Origin: Naematelia aurantialba
Lineage: Eukaryota > Basidiomycota > Tremellomycetes > Tremellales > Naemateliaceae
NCBI GenBank assembly: GCA_021527695.1
Contig: JAKFAO010000013.1
Location: 52,971-116,970 of the forward strand
Direction: 5' to 3'
Length of the DNA stretch: 64,000 nt
Shown: piece by piece, positions 12,309 to 21,517 of the stretch
Numbering within the stretch: the first letter of the stretch is position 1
Layout: each line of letters begins with the position of its first letter
Notes under the pieces: model-generated
The model's database searches: none
Told to the model about the DNA's origin: nothing
Seen by the model: the letters and a program-made list of their open reading frames with translations, nothing else
Position numbers and translations under genes: made by a program

Positions 12309-13451
12309 ATGCCTCCCAAGGCATCGAGAGGCGCCGGACCTCGGCGCTCCACGCGGTCCACTGCTGGCAGCCAACGGGGCAGCCGTCAGGGCACGGTTCG
12401 CCCCATCCAGCAGGAGGACGAAACTGGGGCACCCAGGGAGACTGGTGCCAACCCCTCCATCTCCCGCGAGGGGGACGACGGGGCTTACGACCAGGATGAC
12501 GACGACCCGATGGCGGGGCTAGACCCCCGGATCAGCAAGACCTTCGAATCCTTCTCCCATATGTTCGCAAAGTTTGCCGACCGCCTGGAGAAGATCGATG
12601 CGAGCCTTTCGGCGTTAGGCGGTGGTACAGGGCATGGCACCAAGCGGCCTCTTCCCCCGCTGCAAGAGGAGGATGAGTACGACGAGGGGGAGGAGGAGGA
12701 TCTTGGCCCGTTGATACGTGGGCGTCATGGTGAGTGCCCAGATATCAGTGTTCGCTATTCGTACCTCGACGCCAAAACCCGCGACCTCGCCCTTGCCGGC
12801 ACGCTCCCCGCCGAAGCGCTCCCAAATTTGATTCCACCGACCTCGCTCCTGTACAAGCCATCCGCGGACAGTTCGGTGCTGGGTTGGCTGTCCTCGCCTA
12901 AGTCTGGGACCCTCCGTGCGATCGCCCCTACGCATCTCCCCACCGACGCGGTGAAGAAGTTTGTCGCCGCCATTCCCACGCCGGCGACTTTCCTTTACGC
13001 CTGGTCCATCCTCATCGACCTAATGGCACATGGCCTCGGTGAGCCGACCGAGCAGTACCAGGTGGTCGCGGCGCTTGGCTGGTATGGCAGGTGGATCGCG
13101 GATCAGGCGGTGAAGTGCACCTGGGAATCGGTGTGCCAGTACCACTTGGAGGCCTGCCAGTCACGCTTCGCCGGCACATTCCACGTCGACACTTGGTACA
13201 ACAAGGTAGACTCCGTGGCGGCCGTCAACTTGCAGCGTAAGCCGCTCGGAGGCACCGCCCCTGGGGCAGACAGCACCGGATCCAGGGTGGCCAAACGACA
13301 CCGAGTGACGGCACCGGAGGCCCGAGACGTCTCAGCAGAGGTGTGCTTCAACTATAATGGGGCCGGCTGCAAGGAGCCCTGCCGGCACGGGCGTCGCCAT
13401 GTCTGCCAGGAATGTGGGAAGCCCCACCCACTCCACAAGCACAAGGGCTAG
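12309..13451 (+). CDS. Ngaro Gag-like protein
   Basis: A 380-residue open frame. The basic, disordered N-terminus (MPPKASRGAGPRRSTRS) is followed by an acidic Glu/Asp run near residues 120-135 and a globular middle with many Trp/Tyr. The C-terminus CFNYNGAGCKEPC ... HVCQECGKPHPLHKH is a Cys/His cluster typical of Gag-like proteins of basidiomycete Ngaro/DIRS elements. It probably binds element RNA. The ATG at 12309 is the first after the A1 repeat. The frame is intact. Confidence 0.75.
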   Translation: MPPKASRGAGPRRSTRSTAGSQRGSRQGTVRPIQQEDETGAPRETGANPSISREGDDGAYDQDDDDPMAGLDPRISKTFESFSHMFAKFADRLEKIDASLSALGGGTGHGTKRPLPPLQEEDEYDEGEEEDLGPLIRGRHGECPDISVRYSYLDAKTRDLALAGTLPAEALPNLIPPTSLLYKPSADSSVLGWLSSPKSGTLRAIAPTHLPTDAVKKFVAAIPTPATFLYAWSILIDLMAHGLGEPTEQYQVVAALGWYGRWIADQAVKCTWESVCQYHLEACQSRFAGTFHVDTWYNKVDSVAAVNLQRKPLGGTAPGADSTGSRVAKRHRVTAPEARDVSAEVCFNYNGAGCKEPCRHGRRHVCQECGKPHPLHKHKG

Positions 13452-13682
13452 GGACGCGCGGCGGGGGTTGCCTTGGCGAGGTGGCTCCTGCCACCCCGTG
13501 GCGTTGGTTCTGCGGCGAGGGAGAGAGCGGGGGACGGGAGGAGGGGACAGGAGAGAGAGGTCTGGTCCGGTGGCGGCAGATCAAGGGGAGAGGAGGTGGA
13601 GATGGTGGATGTTTCTAACGCCTCCAACCCGGTGAGCAGAATGGGCGCCTTTCCCGCTGTTCCGCAAGGGCAAAGCGATGAC

Positions 13683-13687
13683 GCCTC
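13683..13687. repeat. Left target-site duplication GCCTC of the Ty3 element
   Basis: The matching copy GCCTC is at 21513-21517. Five-base duplications are standard for Ty3/gypsy integrases. Confidence 0.85.
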
Positions 13688-14100
13688 TGTCACGATGCTC
13701 CGGTCTAACTTCGGCGACCTGGGACCGCTGCACAACGACTGGCTTGGAAGTGGACGAGTTCCGCGGGAACTCGTTGAGAGAATGAGGAAAGCCTTGACTT
13801 GGGACGGGGACGTGGAGGTGGGGGGACGTGGACTGAGACCTGGGCGATCTAGAAGAACTCAGATGAGTGGTTGTAGACCCGTCGAAGTTAGAGCGAGATC
13901 GTTGGGTCTTGGACTATGGGACTCAATCGAGGATCGCTGAGGAACCTCACTACAATCCGGTAAATTCTATATACTCTCGTCGAGACGAGTAGATACTCGC
14001 TCAACCTAGACGAGTTCCTCAAGCCCCACGTGACAGCCATGCCGCCATCCCGGTCGCGTGGATAGTCACGTGACGACTCGACGACGTCTCCGTCATGACA
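13688..14100 (-). repeat. 3' LTR of the Ty3 element (413 bp)
   Basis: No difference from 21100-21512 by eye. Contains E-boxes CACGTG at 14027-14032 and 14067-14072, TATATA near 13968-13973, and the heptamers TCGTCGA (13977-13983) and TCGACGA (14078-14084). Confidence 0.9.
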
Positions 14101-14111
14101 CTCTGCCCACC
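14101..14111 (-). other. Polypurine tract next to the 3' LTR
   Basis: On the minus strand the bases before the 3' LTR read GGTGGGCAGAG, purine-rich and in the right place to prime plus-strand DNA synthesis. Confidence 0.5.
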
Positions 14112-14340
14112 ATTATGGTCGAGCTCCTGCGAGACTAGACCATTCCTCCCGTATGCACCACCATGCACCATGGCGGCAAGCTATCAGTGGCACTGCCATC
14201 GCTGTCGCCGTCGCCATGCTTGCCACGCTCGACTAATCCCGAGAGTCGCCGTAGCGTAGATGGCACGGTAACCTGGCGACAGCACAGACCATAAAGGACT
14301 CGGCGAGAACGAAACCACTCACCGTAGAACTCCCCATCTC

Positions 14341-14351
14341 TCTTCTTTCTT

Positions 14352-14414
<63 letters not shown>
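14341..14414. repeat. (CT)n microsatellite
   Basis: A long CT run lies 5' of the antisense gene inside the Ty3 element. It could serve as a polypyrimidine promoter or leader element for that gene, as pyrimidine tracts do in many fungal genes. Confidence 0.8.
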
Positions 14415-14418
<4 letters not shown>

Positions 14419-14491
14419 CTCGTTCTCTACCACGTCAAATTTTAAGGTAAGACTCACTGACACTTAGGTACTATCGACGAAATCTTCAAGG

Positions 14492-15492
14492 ATGCCCGCG
14501 GCTCGACGAGATGCGTCCCGCCGTGCCAGTACGCAAACTCGTTTTGCTGGTCGGTTCGTCCACGCGCACAACATTGCTGTGGTTCCCTACGGCGGCCCAC
14601 GCCCCGTCGAGGTTGTGGTGGTGGAGGATTCGGATGATGAGATCGAGGAAATTGGGGCCCTAGGTGAGTACTCGACGAGGACTCACTAACTCGACCAGTT
14701 CCTTATGCGTCCGGTCAGAACCGGTTGCAGCCCCGTTCTCCCCCACCGCCCTACCACCAGCGGCAGCAGCCGCAGCAGCAGCAGCCGTCTCGTTCCGGGC
14801 CCACTTGGGCCACCGACAACTCGGACCCAGTCGTTGTGGAAGTCGACGAGATCTTCGACATCCGGACCCCTGACCACGACTCCTCTACTCTCCCGCCCGG
14901 AGAGCCCACTACCCCCACGCCCAACCCCGACAGCTCTGCCCGGGCCCGCCGCCGCAGCCGCAACGAGACCAGAACAGATCAGTATATTTTGGTGAGCACT
15001 CAACGATTCGTCACAACTCTCGACGAAAATAGAAAGAACTCAGCTAATTCCCAGACTGCCTGGCCCTCTGCGACTCCTGGCGAGCCGAAATGTGATACTT
15101 GTCTGGCCGAATCGCGTACCTGTTGGCGAGTCTCGACTCATGTGAAGTGTTTGACTTGTGCCTCCAAGTATTGTTCGCTTTACTCTCGACCAAGTCGTCT
15201 CTTTCGCCAAGGCTCGGGACCTCCTCAAGCCTCGACGAGTTCTCCTACCTTTTCGACGACTTCGGGTGTTGCGTTGGGTGCTACTCTCCATGAGCTCTTC
15301 TCAGTTGTTGCCCTCGCCCGCCAGAACACGGGCATGACCCGGACCTATATGGTCCAGCGCGCTCGACGACTGGCGACGTCACTGGGTACGGATCTCGACG
15401 AGATCGTTGACGACTTTATTGGCGAGGGTGAGGCAGGTGGGTCTGGCACGGTGGGTGGGTCTGGTGGGAATACCGGGCCAGGCTCGGAGTGA
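14492..15492 (+). CDS. Antisense accessory gene of the Ty3 element, Zn2Cys6-like cysteine cluster protein
   Basis: Exons 14492-14663, 14699-14991 and 15055-15492 give 903 bases, 300 residues. The 35-nt first intron has a CACTAAC branch site; the second (63 nt) is in frame and stop-free, so it may also be retained. The N-terminus is basic, then an acidic run (EDSDDEIEEI), a Gln/Pro-rich part, and a cluster C-x2-C-x6-C-x8-C-x2-C-x4-C (KCDTCLAESRTC ... KCLTCASKYC) resembling the fungal Zn2Cys6 fold but with a short last loop. A helical C-terminal region (TYMVQRARRLATSLGTDLDEIVDDF) follows. It runs opposite to gag-pol and converges on the pol stop. Possibly a nucleic-acid-binding accessory protein. 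Role unknown. Confidence 0.65.
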
Positions 15493-15593
15493 ATCTAGTC
15501 CCTGTAGCCTCTACATGTCTGTATCTTTAGTATTATCAATTAGCATCATCAGTCTGTACATGGTATATGGATTAGATTCGACGACTCAGCTGG

Positions 15594-18500
15594 TTATGGC
15601 CCAGGTTTCTCGGGATGATTCAAGTGGAACGCCTCAATGGTTTCCCGGGCCCCTTCACAATTCTCAGCCAACTCCCAAGTCACTGCCTCATCTGTTCCTT
15701 CATACCCCAACCATTCGACGAGATACTCAAGCTTGCCCCGCCGATTTCGACGAGAGTCAACGATTCCTGAGATTTCGAACGAATCGCCCACTTCCTCGTC
15801 GATCTCGACAGGTCCTGGTGGTACATAACTTTGCCCTGGGAATTCAGCTGCTCTAAATGGACGAAGCAAGGATACATGGAAGACATTGTGAATCTTCATA
15901 CTCTCTGGAAGACTTAACCTATACGCTCTGGTCCCTACCTTGGCCATAACTCGGTATGGCCCTCCATATCGGATATCCATTTTCTTCATGGGTCGACGAG
16001 TCTTGACGTTTTCCAATGAAAGCATTACCAAATCGTCTACCTTGAAGGTTGGTCCCTCTTGTCGACGACGGTTATACTGCTTGGCATACTCCTGATTCGC
16101 CAACTCGATGTTCCGCTTACACAGGTCGTGAACCTCCGTCAGGGATTTGACCTTTTCGACGACTGGTGGAACGTCGCTCTCGAACTCGTCGATTTCCTCG
16201 ACCCATCGAGCGTTATAGCCGAAATTGGCGAAGAACGGTGACATCTTTATGGTCGAGTGAATCGAGTTGTTGTAGGAAAAGGCCGCTCTGGATAGCAGAC
16301 TCGACCAATTATCTTGATTGTAATCGACGAATACCCTCAAGTATTGCTCAAGGATTTGGTTCACTCTCTCAGTCTGCCCATCTGTCTGGGGATGAAACGC
16401 AGTAGAGAGACAGACCTTAGTCCCCAATGCTTGATTCATGGCCACCCACAACCTGCTGGTAAACTTGGAGCCCCGATCAGAGATGATACTCTTAGGGAAA
16501 CCATGCTGGGTGACTACGTTGTCGATGACTAAGTCGACGAGTTTGGCGGTCGATAAACGAGTCGTTGTGGGAACGAATATGGCCCATTTCGTCAACCGGT
16601 CGACCACCACTAGGATTGAGTTGTAACCACTCGATTTTGGCAACTCCTCGATGAAATCCATGGAGATCGACGTCCATGGTCCATCGGCAATCTCCAGGGA
16701 TTGAAGAAACCCATGGGGACTCTGCCGACTGGGCTTCGTTCGCTGGCACACCGCACACCCACGAACGAATCGTTCGACATCTCGTCTAAGACCAAGCCAA
16801 CAGTACTCTCTTTGGACCAGTTCCAGCATTTTACTCACTCCCGGGTGGCCAGCCAGGCTTGACTCATGGCGAGACTTGAGTATCTTCAACCGCAAGTCTT
16901 TATGGTTGGGAATGTATAACCTTCCCCCCACCCGGAGCAAACCTCGCCCCGACTGCTCGACCTTGGTACCATCTGGCATCCCAAGTCGACGACAGAATCC
17001 GGTGAGTCGACGAGTTCCTTCGGTACTCGACGAATCCTCCTCTGACTCGACAACCTCTGTACTCAACTCGACTCTCACCTGCTCCAACTCGGGATCCTCA
17101 TCTACTCCTTCGGCCACATCCTCGATGGATATCAAACCGCCGTCGTCGTCTCCAAGGGAATCCGCTTCGTGAGTCTCGTCGATGCCCTCGCCATCAACAA
17201 CGTCCTCGTTGTTCCCATCATCATCAACCACTGTCAACGCTCTAATCATATGGGACAAGGACGTTGTAACGGTAGAGGATTCGTTGAGACTCGGGAGGGC
17301 TTGGACGAGAGTCTCCTCCTGCTCGGCGAGTGGTCCAGGTTGGTAGTCGGGTCGTCGAGAGAGAGCATCTGGGTAGGTAGCATGTACCCCTGGACGATAG
17401 ACAATATTGTAGTCGAATCCCGACAGTAGATCCACCCACCTGGCCTGCCTAGGATTAAGCTGCCTCGGCTCCATCCAATATGTCAAGTTCAAATGATCCG
17501 TGATCACAGTCGACTTGACCTGCATGAGCAGATGGCGCTTTCGACGAAAGGCCATCACGATCGCCAAGAACTCTTTCTCGGTCACTGTATAGTTAAGCTC
17601 AGACCCTTGAAACGCACCAGACTCGATTGCCACTGGATGCTCATGCCCCGTTTCCGAGTTGATCTGCGAAATTACGAACCCCCATCCGTATAGGGATGCA
17701 TCCGCCTGAACGATCGTCTCAAACTCGGGACTGAAGTGGGCGAGTACCGGTGCGGTCGTCATGAGTCGTTTGATATCGTCGAATGCTGCCTGCTGTCCCT
17801 TTTCCCAGACGAATGGGACGTCCTTGCCTGTCAACTTATGGAGGGGTCCCGCGATCTTGGCAAAATGAGGGACGAATCGACGATAATAGCTTGCCATCCC
17901 CAGGAATCGTCGAACCTGCCGAACCGTTCGAGGTGCCGGGAAGTCGACTATGCCTTGAACATACTCGGAATTCGCTCCCACCCCGTTATTAGACACCACG
18001 AAGCCCAAGAATGTCACGCTCTCCTTTTCAAATTCGCACTTGCTGGCTTTCAGGAAGAGCGACGTCTTTCTAACAATGTCGAATACTCGTCGAGTGAGAT
18101 CACGTAACTCGTCGAGTGTCGACGCGTGGATAAGGATATCGTCGATATATATCGTAACTCCTCGCCCAATAAGATCTCGGAAGACTTCGTTGAGGAAATG
18201 TTGGAATACCGCAGGAGCATTCTTGAGACCGTCCCGCACCACCAGTGACTCAAACATTCCCAATTGAGTCCTGAACGCTGTAAGATGTTCATTCCCCGGT
18301 GCCACCCTCAAGAGTTGGTACGCCCCCACCAAGTCTAACTTGGTGAAATACTTGGATTGGCCCAATTCGTTGATGATTTGGCTAATCAATGGCAATGGAT
18401 ACGCATCCGGGACGGTTGCCTGATTGAGTCGACGAAAATCGACGACCATTCGACTTCGTCCATCTTTCTTGGGGACAAAGAAGGTCGGCGATCCATATGG

Positions 18501-19955
18501 CGAGTTGCTTGGCCTAATTCGTCCAGCAGCCAATTCCCTCTCAATGGTTGATCTCAAAACCTCCACCTGAGACGGGTTCAGCTCGTACAATGGCGCCAGA
18601 CGAAGCTTAGCCTCAGGTTTCAGCGAGAACTTCAAGTCATACTCCCTATGAGGTGGCAAGGTCTCGGTTCCCCATCTAGGATGGAATATATCAAGGTAAC
18701 CTTGGTATGTCACGGGAACTTGACTTGTGATCTCGTCTAATTCCTCGGGAGTCAACTCGAGTTCACCGAAGCTCGGCAACGTCTCTACTCCGACGAAGGA
18801 TTGGTCGAATTCTGGCGACTCGTCGACTGCACACAGTCGCTCGACGCTTTCCTCTCGATTTCCTGTAGGAGCGTCACGAGATATCCAACGACTAGGTTGT
18901 CTCACCGGTATGCTGTTAGGAAACCTGAGGACTCCTCCAGGAATCCTGACATCCGGGGTCATTCCCTCCCTGAACCTGACCTTGGACCTTGAACGATTCG
19001 ACGACTTGGACTTGAACGCGCTCTTGAGCTCGACGACTCCCTTGATGGAACCGAGCGACTCCTCGCGTCCCCTGAGCATGGGGGCTGGCTTGGAACTTGA
19101 CTTGGGACTGGACGTGGACGTGGGCTTGGACATGGAATTGGACGAATCCAATGCTGGGACTGTGGCGATGGGGGTCTTAGCCTCGGGCATGGGCAAGGGC
19201 ATGGATTTGCTCGGGGACGATGGTATTTTGACGACTATTGGTTCGTCACTCGACGAAAGCATTCTCGATCGTCGAGTCGAAACCAATCGTTCACCGAAGT
19301 CGAGAGTTACTCCGTGCTCTTTGAGCCAGGAGTAGCCGAGAACAATGTCCGCCCCTGATAGGCGAGTAACATCGAATCTTTCAACCCTGGTCGATCCCAC
19401 TACTGTGAGCGGGGCCTCGACGTACCACTTGATTGGTCCCGCTTTGCTTGGCTCCCCGTCAAACAAGGTTAGTCGACGAGGTTTGGTATGTGGGTATTTG
19501 TCGAATCCCTCGGAGTCGACGAAACCCTCGTCGATGAAGTTACCACTAGCTCCGGAATCAAGGAGTATCGTGGCCAACGAATCGGACTCGCCTAGTTGCC
19601 CAGCAACGACAGCCTGGTCTTTGGAGAGTCTAAAAGGCTCACCACAATTCAAAGGTATATTTCGTTTGTCGATGATCGACGAATGGGTATCTTGACTCGA
19701 CGAATGTACAGTTTTTGTCGAGTCGATGTCTACAAGTGAGTCCGAACTATCCATAGTACGAGCTAAGGAGGTAGCAGAGAGCACTAAATTGGCGGGATAT
19801 GTAGTCTCTGCGGCAAGCATATCCCTCAATCTTTTGGCTCCTCCTTGGTGCCCGGTCCGGGGACAGGAGAAGGTCTGCTGGGAGTGGGCGGGAGTGGACG
19901 AGATCCCATCCTCGTAAGGGGACAGTTTGGGAGGAAATGCCCCGATTGTCCACAC
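15594..19955 (-). CDS. Ty3 Pol polyprotein (protease, RT, RNase H, integrase, chromodomain-like tail)
   Basis: One uninterrupted frame of 1,453 codons. Order of domains: aspartic protease (LLDSGASGNFID) near residue 140; RT with DFRRLNQATVPDAYPLP and catalytic YIDDILIHA near residues 490-650; RNase H (ADASLYGWG, VTEKEFLAIV, ITDHLNL); integrase zinc finger (HESSLAGHPG ... CAVCQRTK) and core DDE (SMDFIEELP, ISDRGSKFTS, HPQTDGQTERVNQ); then LVEWLGYEG and TWELAENCEG, a chromodomain-like end that may guide integration to chromatin. The frame's upstream limit (19955) is not an ATG. It is entered by -1 frameshifting from gag at 19931-19925. Confidence 0.93.
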   Translation of the reverse strand: MWTIGAFPPKLSPYEDGISSTPAHSQQTFSCPRTGHQGGAKRLRDMLAAETTYPANLVLSATSLARTMDSSDSLVDIDSTKTVHSSSQDTHSSIIDKRNIPLNCGEPFRLSKDQAVVAGQLGESDSLATILLDSGASGNFIDEGFVDSEGFDKYPHTKPRRLTLFDGEPSKAGPIKWYVEAPLTVVGSTRVERFDVTRLSGADIVLGYSWLKEHGVTLDFGERLVSTRRSRMLSSSDEPIVVKIPSSPSKSMPLPMPEAKTPIATVPALDSSNSMSKPTSTSSPKSSSKPAPMLRGREESLGSIKGVVELKSAFKSKSSNRSRSKVRFREGMTPDVRIPGGVLRFPNSIPVRQPSRWISRDAPTGNREESVERLCAVDESPEFDQSFVGVETLPSFGELELTPEELDEITSQVPVTYQGYLDIFHPRWGTETLPPHREYDLKFSLKPEAKLRLAPLYELNPSQVEVLRSTIERELAAGRIRPSNSPYGSPTFFVPKKDGRSRMVVDFRRLNQATVPDAYPLPLISQIINELGQSKYFTKLDLVGAYQLLRVAPGNEHLTAFRTQLGMFESLVVRDGLKNAPAVFQHFLNEVFRDLIGRGVTIYIDDILIHASTLDELRDLTRRVFDIVRKTSLFLKASKCEFEKESVTFLGFVVSNNGVGANSEYVQGIVDFPAPRTVRQVRRFLGMASYYRRFVPHFAKIAGPLHKLTGKDVPFVWEKGQQAAFDDIKRLMTTAPVLAHFSPEFETIVQADASLYGWGFVISQINSETGHEHPVAIESGAFQGSELNYTVTEKEFLAIVMAFRRKRHLLMQVKSTVITDHLNLTYWMEPRQLNPRQARWVDLLSGFDYNIVYRPGVHATYPDALSRRPDYQPGPLAEQEETLVQALPSLNESSTVTTSLSHMIRALTVVDDDGNNEDVVDGEGIDETHEADSLGDDDGGLISIEDVAEGVDEDPELEQVRVELSTEVVESEEDSSSTEGTRRLTGFCRRLGMPDGTKVEQSGRGLLRVGGRLYIPNHKDLRLKILKSRHESSLAGHPGVSKMLELVQREYCWLGLRRDVERFVRGCAVCQRTKPSRQSPHGFLQSLEIADGPWTSISMDFIEELPKSSGYNSILVVVDRLTKWAIFVPTTTRLSTAKLVDLVIDNVVTQHGFPKSIISDRGSKFTSRLWVAMNQALGTKVCLSTAFHPQTDGQTERVNQILEQYLRVFVDYNQDNWSSLLSRAAFSYNNSIHSTIKMSPFFANFGYNARWVEEIDEFESDVPPVVEKVKSLTEVHDLCKRNIELANQEYAKQYNRRRQEGPTFKVDDLVMLSLENVKTRRPMKKMDIRYGGPYRVMAKVGTRAYRLSLPESMKIHNVFHVSLLRPFRAAEFPGQSYVPPGPVEIDEEVGDSFEISGIVDSRRNRRGKLEYLVEWLGYEGTDEAVTWELAENCEGARETIEAFHLNHPEKPGP

Positions 19956-21049
19956 CTGTAACAGGCGTTTTCTACTCGCCGCCTCTCTCTCTCTCTCTCG
20001 GGGAGAGATCCCCGAGGCACAGGCCCCAAAGAACTCGACGAGTTCTCAACCGGTGGGCGAGGTCCTTGAAGCTCTCGCCCAAGGTTGGAAGGGGTGGCCG
20101 AAGAAGAAGAGGGAGTAGGCGGGAGGAAGGGCTTAGTCAATGGGGCCCTTCCCGCCTCCGGCCTGCGCGCCGACTCGGCCTTTCTCTCCTGGTCCCGGAC
20201 ACGGAGACGATTGTCGAGAGGGACAACGAATCGGATTAACTCGTCGAAACTCTCAAACTCTCGGCCATGTCGAGCCAGTTCGTCTTTCATAGTTGACGAG
20301 AGACCATCTATAGCCTTGTCAACTATAGGTTCCTGGTCTCTCCAACCCAGGACTGCAATCAGCTCTCTCATTCGAGCGAAGTACTCAGAGGCAGTTCCCG
20401 TCTGTCTCAACTCCTTGAGATTTCGACGAGCCGTACCCCTCTCGTCGGGGTCCCCGAAATTATCCTTAAGATACCTCACAAAGGCATCTCTCGACGAAAG
20501 CTCGATAGCCGGGGGAACTGCTGTTGCCAATGGTCGAACGGCGTCGAGAGCTACACCTCGTAAGTAACTCATCATGAACGTCACCTTGATCTCCTCAGTG
20601 TAGTACCGAGAGGGCTGAAGCTTGAACACCAGATCACATTCCATAATGAACTGGTTGAGTTTCTCGGGAGCTCGACCATTGAAGGTATCGGGCTCTCGAG
20701 CTTTTGGTTCCTTGAAGTTTGACGAGGGACTCGACGAATCCCTGACGAATCGCTCGCGCTCCCACTGTTGGTGTTGCTGCTGTGTGGCTATGGCGCTCAT
20801 ATACGCCATCATTTGCTGTTGGAAAACAGCAGGGTCTATGACAGGCGGGACGAAAGGGGTGTGGGAGGCTCGCTCCGGGCTCTGTTGTGGGGAAGGATCT
20901 CGTCGAGACCCCTCTTGTCGCTCGTCGATCTGCTCACCGAAGTCGACGAACGAACCCGAACCCTCGGGGTCCTCTTGAACCCCAGAGTTCAATCGTCCCT
21001 GATCTCGCGCTGCTTGGCGAGTGACTCGTGAGGAAGGTGGAATGGACAT
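19826..21049 (-). CDS. Ty3 Gag capsid/nucleocapsid protein
   Basis: 407 residues from the ATG at 21049, the first after the primer site, to 19826. The central part (PDTFNGRAPEKLNQFIMEC, then FMMSYLRGVALDAV) is the retrotransposon gag capsid domain. A CCHC zinc knuckle CYRCGQSGHFLPNC lies near the C-terminus. Gag packages the element RNA into particles. Its 3' end overlaps pol by 130 bases, in the -1 relation. Confidence 0.9.
   Translation of the reverse strand: MSIPPSSRVTRQAARDQGRLNSGVQEDPEGSGSFVDFGEQIDERQEGSRRDPSPQQSPERASHTPFVPPVIDPAVFQQQMMAYMSAIATQQQHQQWERERFVRDSSSPSSNFKEPKAREPDTFNGRAPEKLNQFIMECDLVFKLQPSRYYTEEIKVTFMMSYLRGVALDAVRPLATAVPPAIELSSRDAFVRYLKDNFGDPDERGTARRNLKELRQTGTASEYFARMRELIAVLGWRDQEPIVDKAIDGLSSTMKDELARHGREFESFDELIRFVVPLDNRLRVRDQERKAESARRPEAGRAPLTKPFLPPTPSSSSATPSNLGRELQGPRPPVENSSSSLGPVPRGSLPERERERRRVENACYRCGQSGHFLPNCPLTRMGSRPLPPTPSRPSPVPGPGTKEEPKD
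19898..19931 (-). promoter_or_regulatory. Programmed -1 frameshift signal between gag and pol
   Basis: On the minus strand the gag frame reads C CCA AAC (19931-19925), an X XXY YYZ heptamer, inside the zinc knuckle. Nine bases later ACGAG (19915-19911) can pair with CTCGT (19902-19898) across an 8-base loop. Slipping back one base continues exactly into the pol frame (LPK then LSPYEDG). Confidence 0.7.
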
Positions 21050-21083
21050 GGCGTTAACTTGGCTTGATGGTTGTGCGCGGTAA

Positions 21084-21097
21084 CAGCGATCCTCGAT
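21084..21097 (-). other. Self-priming type primer binding site
   Basis: Two bases after the 5' LTR the minus-strand sequence ATCGAGGATCGCTG is a perfect 14-base complement of CAGCGATCCTCGAT in the LTR (21351-21338). In Tf1/sushi elements the mRNA 5' end folds back onto such a site to prime reverse transcription. Confidence 0.7.
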
Positions 21098-21099
21098 AC

Positions 21100-21512
21100 T
21101 GTCACGATGCTCCGGTCTAACTTCGGCGACCTGGGACCGCTGCACAACGACTGGCTTGGAAGTGGACGAGTTCCGCGGGAACTCGTTGAGAGAATGAGGA
21201 AAGCCTTGACTTGGGACGGGGACGTGGAGGTGGGGGGACGTGGACTGAGACCTGGGCGATCTAGAAGAACTCAGATGAGTGGTTGTAGACCCGTCGAAGT
21301 TAGAGCGAGATCGTTGGGTCTTGGACTATGGGACTCAATCGAGGATCGCTGAGGAACCTCACTACAATCCGGTAAATTCTATATACTCTCGTCGAGACGA
21401 GTAGATACTCGCTCAACCTAGACGAGTTCCTCAAGCCCCACGTGACAGCCATGCCGCCATCCCGGTCGCGTGGATAGTCACGTGACGACTCGACGACGTC
21501 TCCGTCATGACA
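21100..21512 (-). repeat. 5' LTR of the Ty3 element with promoter
   Basis: In element sense: E-boxes at 21484-21479 and 21444-21439, TATATA at 21385-21380, and a predicted transcript start near 21351, about 30 bases downstream of the TATA box, where the self-complementary sequence begins. Confidence 0.85.
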
Positions 21513-21517
21513 GCCTC
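21513..21517. repeat. Right target-site duplication GCCTC of the Ty3 element
   Basis: Second copy; the Ngaro pol frame resumes here. Confidence 0.85.

Larger units (their letters stand above)
13688..21512 (-). mobile_element. Ty3/gypsy chromovirus-like LTR retrotransposon, full length
   Basis: The 7,825-bp element has 413-bp LTRs (13688-14100 and 21100-21512) starting TGTCA... and ending ...TGACA, and a GCCTC target duplication. Sense is minus. In element order: 5' LTR (21512-21100), self-priming type primer site (21097-21084), gag (21049-19826), pol by -1 frameshift (to 15594), an antisense gene (14492-15492, plus), purine-rich tract (14111-14101) and 3' LTR. All major frames are open and I found no difference between LTRs, so the insertion is recent and possibly active. 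A chromodomain-like C-terminus on pol places it with chromoviruses. Confidence 0.92.

Noticed and set aside
21084..21097. tRNA primer binding site for the Ty3 element
   Set aside because: The sequence does not begin with the TGG expected opposite a tRNA CCA end and is instead perfectly complementary to the LTR, favouring self-priming.
21071..21352. A 93-residue plus-strand ORF identical to part of an ORF at 13688-13940
   Set aside because: Both copies lie in the two LTRs and are identical only because the LTRs are; they are antisense to the element and cover promoter and R sequence.
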